A stretch of DNA of 49,768 nt from Streptomyces sp. NK15101 (GTDB lineage Bacteria > Actinomycetota > Actinomycetes > Streptomycetales > Streptomycetaceae): positions 1 through 49,768 of the forward strand of contig NZ_JAINVG010000056.1 in the NCBI RefSeq assembly GCF_020400725.1. The letters are read 5' to 3'. The position numbers were made by a program, and so were the translations under genes. Numbering within the stretch: position 1 is the stretch's first letter; each line of letters starts with the position of its first letter. Shown one piece after another: positions 42,660 through 49,394 of the stretch. The notes under the pieces were generated by a model. The model was not told the DNA's origin and did no database searches. It saw only the letters and a program-made list of their open reading frames with translations.

Positions 42660-44006
42660 ATGTCTGATCTTCCCCGGAAGGCGGTCACCCGGACCGCCAA
42701 GTTGGCCGCGTTGCCACTGGGCTTCGCGGGCCGGGCCACCTGGGGTCTTGGCAAGCGGATCGGCGGCAGATCGGCGGAGCTGGTCGCCCGCGAGCTCCAG
42801 CAGCGCACGGCGGAGCAGCTGTTCAAGGTGCTCGGCGAGCTCAAGGGCGGGGCCATGAAGTTCGGGCAGGCCCTGTCCGTCTTCGAGTCGGCCCTGCCGG
42901 AGGAGGTCGCCGGGCCGTACCGGGCGGCCCTGACCAAGCTTCAGGACGCGGCGCCGCCGATGCCGACGCGCACGGTGCACACGGTCCTGGAGGAGCGGCT
43001 CGGGGCCGAATGGCGGGAGCTGTTCCTCGAGTTCGAGGACAAGCCCGCGGCGGCGGCCTCGATCGGGCAGGTGCACCGGGCCGTGTGGCACGACGGCCGC
43101 GAGGTCGCGGTGAAGGTGCAGTACCCGGGCGCCGGGGAGGCGCTGCTCTCGGACCTGACGCAGTTGAGCCGCTTCGCCCGGCTGCTCGGTCCGCTGATCC
43201 CGGGCATGGACATCAAGCCGCTGATCGCCGAGATGCGGGACCGGGTCTCCGAGGAGCTGGACTACGCCCTGGAGGCGGAGGCGCAGCGGATCCACGCGGA
43301 GGAGTTCGCGGACGATCCCGACGTGGTGGTGCCCGCGGTGGTGCACCAGTCGGAGCAGATCCTCGTGACCGAGTGGATGGACGGGGTGCCGCTCGCGGAG
43401 GTGATCGCGGACGGCACGGAGGCGCAGCGGGACCGGGCGGGCCAGCTCCTCGCCCGCTTCCTCTTCTCCGGCCCCGCGCGCACGGGGCTGCTGCACGCCG
43501 ACCCGCATCCGGGGAACTTCCGGCTGCTGCCGGGCGGCGAGGACGAGGGGCCGGAGGGCTGGCGGCTCGGCGTCCTCGACTTCGGCACCGTGGACCGGCT
43601 GCCGGGCGGGCTGCCGGAGACGATCGGCACCTGTCTGCGGATGACGGTCGCGGGCGAGGCGGAGACCGTCTACGAGCTGCTGTGCGAGGAGGGCTTCGTG
43701 AAGGAGTCCGTCGCGCTCGACCCGGACGCGGTCCTGGAGTACCTGCTGCCGATCATCGAGCCGGCCGAGGTGGAGTCCTTCGCCTTCACCCGTGGCTGGA
43801 TGCGCACCCAGGCGGCCCGGATCGCCGACCCCCGCTCCCCCGCCCACCAGTTGGGCAAGCAGCTGAACCTGCCGCCCTCGTACCTGCTGATACACCGTGT
43901 GACGTTGAGCACCATCGGGGTGCTCTGCCAGCTGAACGCGACGGTGCGGCTGCGGGACGAGCTCGCCGAGTGGCTGCCGGGCTTCGAGGACCCGCACCCC
44001 GCCTAG
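42660..44006 (+). CDS. ABC1/UbiB-family atypical kinase
   Basis: 448 aa. Family landmarks: the KxGQ motif in GGAMKFGQALSVF (residue ~65), AAAASIGQVHRAVWHDGREVAVKVQYPG with the ATP-site Ala-rich loop and Lys, VSEELDYALEAEAQR, HADPHPGNF catalytic loop and VLDFGTVDRL (DFG). UbiB/ADCK proteins are ATPases supporting isoprenoid quinone metabolism; Streptomyces uses menaquinone, so the exact role is unclear. No membrane helix is evident at the C terminus. ATG 42660 with GGAGGGG upstream. Its stop TAG shares a CTAG with the opposing methyltransferase stop. Confidence 0.92.
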   Translation: MSDLPRKAVTRTAKLAALPLGFAGRATWGLGKRIGGRSAELVARELQQRTAEQLFKVLGELKGGAMKFGQALSVFESALPEEVAGPYRAALTKLQDAAPPMPTRTVHTVLEERLGAEWRELFLEFEDKPAAAASIGQVHRAVWHDGREVAVKVQYPGAGEALLSDLTQLSRFARLLGPLIPGMDIKPLIAEMRDRVSEELDYALEAEAQRIHAEEFADDPDVVVPAVVHQSEQILVTEWMDGVPLAEVIADGTEAQRDRAGQLLARFLFSGPARTGLLHADPHPGNFRLLPGGEDEGPEGWRLGVLDFGTVDRLPGGLPETIGTCLRMTVAGEAETVYELLCEEGFVKESVALDPDAVLEYLLPIIEPAEVESFAFTRGWMRTQAARIADPRSPAHQLGKQLNLPPSYLLIHRVTLSTIGVLCQLNATVRLRDELAEWLPGFEDPHPA

Positions 44007-44674
44007 GAGTTCGGGGCGGGCTTGCGCCACACGAGGGTGTAGCGCCAGTAGAGGCGGCGGCGGATCCGGGCGCCGGGGAGGACCCGCCGGGCGACGAGGG
44101 TGATCTCGGCGAGGGTCTCCTCGGCGTCGCGGGTCGCGGCGGTCATGGCCACGGGCCGGGGCGCCGGGCGGCCCCGGTTCCTGAGCCACCCGGTGGCCGC
44201 GTTCAGGGGGATCGCGAGGAGGCCGAGGAGGTGGTCCCCGACGGTGTCGGGGCGGGAAAGCCCGAGGACGACCAGGGTTCCGCCGGGGGCCAGCCGGTCC
44301 CTGAACCGCTGGAGGGCCGGGGCGAGCGGCAGGTGGTGGAGGGTCGCCACGCAGGTGACGGCGGCGTAGTCACCGTCGTCACCGGTGTCGGCGAGGGCGT
44401 CCGCGACGTCGAAGGACACCGGGGCGACCGGGGCGGTGAGCGCGCGGGCACGGGCGACGATCGCCGGGTCGGCGTCGACGGCACGGACGGCCGTGGCACG
44501 GCCGGCGAGGAGCCGGGCGAGGTCACCGCTGCCGCAGCCGACGTCCAGGGCACGGTCGACGCGGCGCGGCAGCTGCCTCAGGATCCACCGGTGGTAGTGG
44601 GCGTTGTGGTCCCAGGGGTGGGCGGCGTTGAACCGTTCGAGTGCGCGCAGGAGGCGATCTGTGAGGGCTGCCAT
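44003..44674 (-). CDS. Class I SAM-dependent methyltransferase
   Basis: 223 aa. The SAM-binding motif I is RALDVGCGSGDLARLLA (about residues 42-58), motif II VRAVDADPAIVARAR with acidic Asp, then CVATLHHLPL and GGTLVVLGLSRPD. The early HPWDHNAHYHRWIL is typical of the small-molecule methyltransferase 11/12/25 group. Target unknown; if linked to the ABC1 gene it could be quinone-related, but they are convergent. The C-terminal VARRVLPGARIRRRLYWRYTLVW is conserved in this Streptomyces group. Confidence 0.9.
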   Translation of the reverse strand: MAALTDRLLRALERFNAAHPWDHNAHYHRWILRQLPRRVDRALDVGCGSGDLARLLAGRATAVRAVDADPAIVARARALTAPVAPVSFDVADALADTGDDGDYAAVTCVATLHHLPLAPALQRFRDRLAPGGTLVVLGLSRPDTVGDHLLGLLAIPLNAATGWLRNRGRPAPRPVAMTAATRDAEETLAEITLVARRVLPGARIRRRLYWRYTLVWRKPAPNS

Positions 44675-44772
44675 CGGGGGAGTCCATCACACGGGTGCGG
44701 GTGCGGGTCCAGGCGCGGGAGCCCGGGCCCGGCAGGCGCCGCCCGCGGCGCCCGCGACGGGGCGGGCGGGGA

Positions 44773-44955
44773 TCACCACCAGGAGGAGTCGAGGCGGCCC
44801 TCGATGGAGCGGATGTTGGCGCGGGCGCACTCCTCGCAGAAGTACTCGCGGCGGCCGTTCTCGACGGAGCAGGTCCAGGTCACCGGGAGGGGGTCGGCGG
44901 TCCTGCCGCAGCGGGCGCAGGAGACGGGCTCCTGGGGGACGCGGGCTTCGTTCAC
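44773..44955 (-). CDS. Small zinc-ribbon protein
   Basis: 60 aa. Two zinc pairs are visible: CARCGRTADPLPVTW and, further on, YFCEECARANIRSIEG. No other domain is present. GTG 44955 starts VNEARVPQEP; a TTATCG element just upstream suggests a leaderless mRNA, and longer in-frame starts enter the terminator of the next gene. Function unknown. Confidence 0.72.
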   Translation of the reverse strand: MNEARVPQEPVSCARCGRTADPLPVTWTCSVENGRREYFCEECARANIRSIEGRLDSSWW

Positions 44956-45001
44956 CCTGGTGACGATAACGCGGGGCGGGGGCACGGTGCGAGCAACGCA
45001 C

Positions 45002-45035
45002 CGCGGGGGCCGGTCCGTTCGGACCGGCCCCCGCG
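45002..45035 (-). terminator. Terminator of the wblC operon
   Basis: 15-bp perfect stem CGCGGGGGCCGGTCC / GGACCGGCCCCCGCG with GTTC loop, 18 bp beyond the last small gene. Confidence 0.9.
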
Positions 45036-45053
45036 AGGGCATCACGGAGACGC

Positions 45054-45377
45054 TCAGTTCATGACGGCCATGGCGAGCGCGCGGCGGGCGCGCAGCGAGA
45101 CGCGCTCGGCGCGACGCTGCATGCGCCGGGCGGCGACCAGGCGCGCGGCCTGGCGTTCCGCGTCGGCCTCACGCTGTCGCTCGTGCATATGGGCACGGGC
45201 CAGGGCTTCTGGGGCGAGTTGCATTTCACGGGTCCTGTTCTGACGCGCGGTGTGCGCGGCGGCGGGGGAGAAAACCGGGGTCGCGGAGCCGACGGGCTCG
45301 CTGGTGGAAGAGGTCATCGGGGCCTGCTTCTGGGGATCGTGCGTGAGGGGGCGGTCGATGGTTCCGGTGGCGCTCAT
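45054..45377 (-). CDS. Small basic helical protein coupled to wblC
   Basis: 107 aa. The N-terminal half is Ser/Thr/Pro-rich; residues 55-105 are a highly charged Arg/Ala/Glu helix (HERQREADAERQAARLVAARRMQRR). No known domain. Its ATG overlaps the wblC stop (ATGA at 45374-45377), so it is translated with WblC and followed by the operon terminator. An internal ATG at 45317 is an alternative. It might modify WblC activity or bind RNA/DNA; this is inference from position and charge only. Confidence 0.75.
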   Translation of the reverse strand: MSATGTIDRPLTHDPQKQAPMTSSTSEPVGSATPVFSPAAAHTARQNRTREMQLAPEALARAHMHERQREADAERQAARLVAARRMQRRAERVSLRARRALAMAVMN

Positions 45378-45742
45378 GCCGCGACCGGGTTCTTGCGCGG
45401 GCGGCCACGGGGCCGCTTGCGGGCGACGACCACGCCCTGGACGAAGAGCTCGCCACCCCAGACGCCCCAGGGCTCGCGGCGCTCCTTGGCGCCGGCGAGG
45501 CAGGCGGCCACGAGCGGGCAGGTCCGGCAGAGGGACTTCGCGTACTCGACGTCGGCCGGGGACTCCGCGAAGAAGACCTCGGGGTCGTAGGCGCGACAGG
45601 GGACGGGTACGCCGAGGTTCTCGATGGCGTCGTCGAGCGCGGTGAGCGCGGTGAGGGGGGTCAAAGCGGGGTCCTCCGTGAGGCCGGGCAGGGGGATCGA
45701 TTCGGAATGCGGTACGGACGGGGCGTGCGCTTCGAGTTGCAC
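45374..45742 (-). CDS. wblC: WblC (WhiB7), iron-sulfur antibiotic-resistance regulator
   Basis: 122-aa WhiB-family protein. The four cluster cysteines are Cys49, Cys72, Cys75 and Cys81 (CRTCPLVAAC); EPWGVWGG at 90-97 is the sigma-interacting turn, with the Glu-Pro-Trp preceding GVWGG typical of WhiB7. The C terminus carries an AT-hook, RKRPRGRPRKN (108-118), unique to this subgroup. WhiB7/WblC with SigA activates intrinsic resistance genes after ribosome-targeting antibiotics. GTG 45742 has GAGGAAAG upstream. A long attenuated leader precedes it. Confidence 0.95.
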   Translation of the reverse strand: MQLEAHAPSVPHSESIPLPGLTEDPALTPLTALTALDDAIENLGVPVPCRAYDPEVFFAESPADVEYAKSLCRTCPLVAACLAGAKERREPWGVWGGELFVQGVVVARKRPRGRPRKNPVAA

Positions 45743-45857
45743 GGTGGTCTTTCCTCGTCTGGTCGTTCCGGCCTGTTGGCCGGGGTTTCGGCTGGTACCG
45801 GGTGGTGTCTTTCCCGAGGCCCCTTCGCGCCGTCGTCCCCGTTCGAGGACAAACAGA

Positions 45858-45892
45858 AGGGCCGCGGATCCCGGGTGGGGTTCCGCGGCCCT
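45858..45892 (-). terminator. Attenuator hairpin in the wblC leader
   Basis: Perfect 11-bp stem AGGGCCGCGGA / TCCGCGGCCCT with a 13-nt loop. On the transcribed minus strand it is followed by T-rich TCTGTTTGTC, unusual in this genome, so it is a true intrinsic terminator. It lies between the upstream ORF stop (45916) and the wblC start (45742). Confidence 0.85.
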
Positions 45893-45903
45893 GAAGGCGC
45901 CGG

Positions 45904-45934
45904 CCTGATCATGGATCAGGCTGGATCACTCCAG
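45904..45934 (-). promoter_or_regulatory. Two small hairpins at the end of the upstream ORF
   Basis: CCTGATC-ATG-GATCAGG (45904-45920) spans the upstream ORF stop codon, and CTGGA-TCAC-TCCAG (45921-45934) lies in its last codons. A ribosome finishing the ORF would melt both. They are candidate elements of the switch that controls the attenuator. Confidence 0.55.
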
Positions 45935-46272
45935 GGTTCGAGCCCACGGAAGGCCCACATCATGTGGTGGTGCGTCGTCGTCTGCTGCTGGGTTCCGGCA
46001 CCGGTCGCCGCAAAGCCATAGGCCGTGGCCTTGCCTGCTACTCCTGCTTCCAGTGCCTTGGTCGGTCGCTCATTGCGCCGCTCCGCGGCGACCAGACCGA
46101 GACCGGAGAAACCGGTGACGGGAAGGCCGGCGACGGGCAGACCGGTGCCAATGAGAGCCGAGGCGGAGAGGCCGAGCGAGCAGGCGGAGACGACCGAGCG
46201 ATCGGTCATTTTGGCCGTGCCGACGAAGCCGACGGTGCCGGCGGTGCTGGTCTGGATGGTGTAGCTGATCAC
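45916..46272 (-). CDS. 118-codon upstream ORF in the wblC leader
   Basis: GTG 46272 has a strong AGAGGAGG ribosome site 8 nt upstream. The product begins VISYTIQTSTAGTVGF and ends MMWAFRGLEPWSDPA; it is Ala/Gly/Thr/Val-rich with a hydrophobic middle and no known domain. Codon usage is Streptomyces-like in the first half but changes near codons 78-92 (GCA, GAA, GCA, GGA, GTA, GCA, then TAT and TTT), rare codons here. It ends 24 bp before the attenuator. The likely role is as a ribosome-stalling sensor for wblC rather than a stable protein; a real small protein is possible. Confidence 0.65.
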   Translation of the reverse strand: MISYTIQTSTAGTVGFVGTAKMTDRSVVSACSLGLSASALIGTGLPVAGLPVTGFSGLGLVAAERRNERPTKALEAGVAGKATAYGFAATGAGTQQQTTTHHHMMWAFRGLEPWSDPA

Positions 46273-46391
46273 TGGAATCGCCTCCTCTCGGCGTCTCGGA
46301 GGGCTCGGGTGCGAGCCGGACCCTCATGTTTATTTGGACAAGTACAGCACGAAGACAGGGCTTCGAAGAAGCCGCCGTTTCCGTGGTTAAG

Positions 46392-46430
46392 AACCTATGG
46401 GGCTTGACGGGGCGGGCGCAAACTATTTTT
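46392..46430 (-). promoter_or_regulatory. Putative wblC promoter with WhiB7-type AT-rich element
   Basis: On the minus strand: AAAAATAGTT (46430-46421), -35 TTGCGC (46421-46416), 18-bp spacer, -10 TAGGTT (46397-46392). An AT-rich stretch directly upstream of a -35 is the arrangement bound by the WhiB7 AT-hook. It predicts transcription start near 46385, a leader of about 640 nt and autoregulation. Confidence 0.6.
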
Positions 46431-46444
46431 CCGACGAGTTTTCC

Positions 46445-48625
46445 TCAGACTTCGCCCTCGTCCGTGCCACCGTCCTCACCTGCGCAGATGGCCAGGACCT
46501 CGGCTCCGAAGCGGTCCAGCTTGCGGACGCCGACGCCGGAGATCGAGGCGAGCTCTCCGTCGGTGGCGGGGACCCGCTCGGCGATCGCCATGAGCGTCTT
46601 GTCGGTGAACACGCAATAGGCGGGCTGGCCGAGCTGCCTGGCCTGTTCCGACCGCCACTCCCGCAGTCGCTCGTACAGGCCCTCGTCCATGTCCGAGGGG
46701 CAGTCCTCGCAGCGCATCAGCTTCATCGCGCCGGCCTCGGTGAGGGTCGCGCCGCAGACCCGGCACAGGACGGGGCCGCGGGGCCCCCGCCGGCGCAGGC
46801 CGCTCCCCCGCTCGACGGAGCCGGAGGCGCCGCCGGAGCCGACGGTGCCGAGGGAGCCCGAGCCGGGCCGCAGGCCCTGGAGGAAGCGGCTGGGGCGCCG
46901 GCCGGGCCGGCCGCCCGGGGAGCGGGAGAGCGCCCAGGAGAGCGTGAGGTGGACCCGGGCCCGGGTGACGCCCACGTACAGCAGGCGCCGCTCCTCCTCG
47001 ACCTGCTCGTCCGTCTTGGCGTAGGTGATCGGCAGCATGCCCTCGGTGAGGCCGACCAGGAAGACGGCGTCCCATTCGAGGCCCTTGGCCGCGTGCAGCG
47101 AGGCGAGGGTGACGCCCTGGACGGTCGGGGCGTGCTGGGCGGCGGCCCGCTCGTCGAGCTCGGCGACCAGGTCGGAGAGGGTGGCCCCGGGCTTGGCGCG
47201 GACGAAGTCCTCGGCGAGCCGGACGAGGGCGGCGAGGGACTCCCAGCGGTCGCGGACGGCGCCGGAGCCGGCGGGCGGCTCACTGGTCCAGCCCTTGGTG
47301 GAGAGGACGGCCCTGACCTGGGCGGGGAGGTCCTCGGCGTCGTCGAGGAGCGAGTCGTTGGCCCCGGCGCGGGCGGCGCCGCGCAGGGCGATGCCCGCCT
47401 CCCGCACCTCCTGGCGCTCGAAGAAGCGCTCGGCGCCGCGGAGCTGGTAGGGCACTCCGGCGTCGGCGAGGGCCTGCTCGTACACCTCGGACTGGGCGTT
47501 GATCCGGTAGAGGACGGCGATCTCTCCGGCGGGGACGCCGGCGGCGATGAGGTCGCGGATGCGGCGGGCGGTGCCCTCGGCCTCGGCGGGCTCGTCGGCG
47601 TACTCCGCGTAGACCGGCTCGGGGCCGGGGTCGCGCTGGGAGATCAGCTCCAGGCGGTGCTCGGCGGCCCGGCCGCGGGCCTGGCCGAGCAGCCCGTTCG
47701 CCAGGTGCACGACCTGCGGGGTGGAGCGGTAGTCGCGGACCAGCTTGACGACGGTGGCGGCCGGGTGCCGGGTGCGGAAGTTCAGCAGGTGGTCGGGGGT
47801 GGCACCGGTGAAGGAGTAGATCGTCTGGCCGGCGTCGCCGACGACGCAGAGGTTGTCGCGGTCGCCGAGCCACAGGTCGAGCAGCCGCTGCTGGAGCGGG
47901 GAGACGTCCTGGTACTCGTCCACCACGAAGTGCTGGTACTGGCGGCGGATCTGGTCGGCGATGTCGTGCCGGTCCTGGAGGATCCCGACGGTGAGCAGCA
48001 GCACGTCCTCGAAGTCGATCACCGAGCGGTCGCGCTTCAGCTGCTCGTACATGGCATAGATCTGGCCGATCTCGGCCGGGTCGCGGGGGGCGTCCCTGAC
48101 GGACTTGGCGACGGCGGCCGGGTAGTCGGCGGGGACGGTCTGGGTGACCTTGGCCCACTCGATCTCGCCGGTCACGTCCCTGAGCTCGTTTCGGTCGAGC
48201 CGGATCCGGCAGCGGGCCGCGGCCTCGGCGACCAGCTGGACCTTGCGCTCCAGGAGGCGGGGCAGCTCGCCACCGACTGCTTTCGGCCAGAAGAACTGGA
48301 GCTGTCGGAGGGCCGCGGAGTGGAACGTGCGGGCCTGGACGCCGCCCGCGCCGAGCTGTCGGAGCCGGCCGCGCATCTCGCCCGCGGCACGGTTGGTGAA
48401 CGTGACGGCCAGCACGCTGGCGGGCTGCAGGATGCCGGCCCGCACCCCGTACGCGATGCGGTGGGTGATGGCCCGCGTCTTGCCCGTCCCGGCTCCCGCG
48501 AGGACGCACACCGGGCCGCTCAGGGCAAGGGCGACCTCGCGCTGCTCGGGGTCGAGCCCGTCGAGCACCGCGTCGGCCGTCTCCGGGACCTGCGGGAAGA
48601 GAGTGGAGTGCGTTGCTGCTGTCAC
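46445..48625 (-). CDS. uvrD2: UvrD2, superfamily 1 DNA helicase with HRDC domain
   Basis: 726 aa. Walker A GAGTGKTRAITHRI near residue 44, motif Ia TFTNRAAGEM, motif II VVDEYQDVSPLQ, motif III GDAGQTIYSFTGA, motif IV VRDYRSTPQV, motif V SLHAAKGLEWDAVF and VI YVGVTRAR. The C terminus has a tetracysteine (CRVCGATL ... CEDCP) and an HRDC domain ending GVGVRKLDRFGAEVL, as in mycobacterial UvrD2. It translocates 3'-5' in DNA repair or replication. GTG 48625. It is divergent from mycoredoxin; a Gly/Ser-rich linker lies near residues 580-600. Confidence 0.94.
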   Translation of the reverse strand: MTAATHSTLFPQVPETADAVLDGLDPEQREVALALSGPVCVLAGAGTGKTRAITHRIAYGVRAGILQPASVLAVTFTNRAAGEMRGRLRQLGAGGVQARTFHSAALRQLQFFWPKAVGGELPRLLERKVQLVAEAAARCRIRLDRNELRDVTGEIEWAKVTQTVPADYPAAVAKSVRDAPRDPAEIGQIYAMYEQLKRDRSVIDFEDVLLLTVGILQDRHDIADQIRRQYQHFVVDEYQDVSPLQQRLLDLWLGDRDNLCVVGDAGQTIYSFTGATPDHLLNFRTRHPAATVVKLVRDYRSTPQVVHLANGLLGQARGRAAEHRLELISQRDPGPEPVYAEYADEPAEAEGTARRIRDLIAAGVPAGEIAVLYRINAQSEVYEQALADAGVPYQLRGAERFFERQEVREAGIALRGAARAGANDSLLDDAEDLPAQVRAVLSTKGWTSEPPAGSGAVRDRWESLAALVRLAEDFVRAKPGATLSDLVAELDERAAAQHAPTVQGVTLASLHAAKGLEWDAVFLVGLTEGMLPITYAKTDEQVEEERRLLYVGVTRARVHLTLSWALSRSPGGRPGRRPSRFLQGLRPGSGSLGTVGSGGASGSVERGSGLRRRGPRGPVLCRVCGATLTEAGAMKLMRCEDCPSDMDEGLYERLREWRSEQARQLGQPAYCVFTDKTLMAIAERVPATDGELASISGVGVRKLDRFGAEVLAICAGEDGGTDEGEV

Positions 48626-48702
48626 CCCGCCATGCTGCCAGGTCGCCGAGGCCGGTGCGGCGGCCCGTCCACAGGGGGGAGACGCCGGTCATACGAATTC
48701 CG

Positions 48703-48728
48703 GGAATGGCGCCGGGAGGGCGTACGTT
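48703..48728 (+). promoter_or_regulatory. Sigma-R promoter of mycoredoxin
   Basis: GGAAT (48703-48707), exactly 18 bases, GTT (48726-48728): a perfect sigma-R consensus, preceded by an extra G. The start codon is 44 bp downstream of the -10. Confidence 0.9.
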
Positions 48729-48771
48729 CTCCCTCTCGGCACCCGTCCGCGAACAAGAGGAGCGCCTGGCC

Positions 48772-49014
48772 ATGCAGGGCACTGTGACGATGTACAGCAC
48801 CACGTGGTGCGGCTACTGCCGTCGGCTGAAGAGCCAGATGGACCGCGAGGGCATCGCGTACACGGAGATCAACATCGAGCAGGACCCGGATTCGGCCTCG
48901 TTCGTCGAGAAGGCCAACGGCGGCAACCAGACGGTGCCGACCGTCCTCTTCCCGGACGGCTCCACCCTGACGAACCCGAGCCTCGCGCAGGTCAAGCAGA
49001 AGATCGGCGTCTGA
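48772..49014 (+). CDS. mrx1: Mycoredoxin, mycothiol-dependent glutaredoxin-like protein
   Basis: 80-aa single thioredoxin-fold protein. Active site CGYC at 13-16 (TTWCGYCRRLKSQM), cis-Pro in QTVPTVLFPDG and C-terminal TNPSLAQVKQKIG match actinobacterial Mrx1, which reduces mycothiol-mixed disulfides. ATG 48772 has AGAGGAG about 10 nt upstream; the longer in-frame start at 48613 would cross the promoter and is excluded. Sigma-R control fits its redox role. It is divergent from uvrD2. Confidence 0.94.
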   Translation: MQGTVTMYSTTWCGYCRRLKSQMDREGIAYTEINIEQDPDSASFVEKANGGNQTVPTVLFPDGSTLTNPSLAQVKQKIGV

Positions 49015-49029
49015 GCGAGCGCGACGCGA

Positions 49030-49061
49030 CGGAACCCCCGGCCGGACGGCCGGGGGTTCCG
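49030..49061 (+). terminator. mycoredoxin terminator
   Basis: 14-bp perfect stem CGGAACCCCCGGCC / GGCCGGGGGTTCCG with a GGAC loop, 16 bp after the stop. Confidence 0.9.
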
Positions 49062-49394
49062 CGCTTCCCGGGCCGAGCGCGGTTCCGGGGGCGCGTCCGG
49101 GGCTCGCGCGGCGGGAGCGGGTGACCGGTCTTCGTTCGTGGGGGGATCGGACGACCGTTCGGTGAAGATCGCGAAACGTTCGCGAGGAGACCGCGAGGAG
49201 CGGCGGCGGGACCGCGGTCGACGGGAGGCGAGCATGGTGCCCTTGTACAGGGATTTCGCCGGAGCGAACCTTGCCGAACCCCTTCCAATGTGAAGGGCGT
49301 CACGCTTCCGAGCGCTTTTGTAAGGCTCCCGAAACCGCCCCTATGCTCTCGCCCCGAACGAGATTTGCGACTGCATATCCAGGTGGGATGCCCC
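49062..49394. other. 333-bp intergenic region with an operator-like palindrome
   Basis: No credible gene is seen. TCGCGAA-ACG-TTCGCGA at 49169-49185 is a clean 7-3-7 palindrome. The last 100 bp before the acyltransferase gene are less GC-rich (CGCTTTTGTAAGG, CCCTATGCTCTC) and probably hold its promoter. Confidence 0.6.

Noticed and set aside
45964..46407. A plus-strand 147-codon frame opposite the wblC leader ORF
   Set aside because: It has no ribosome site and poor codon bias; the minus-strand ORF has a strong ribosome site and lies in the expected wblC leader.
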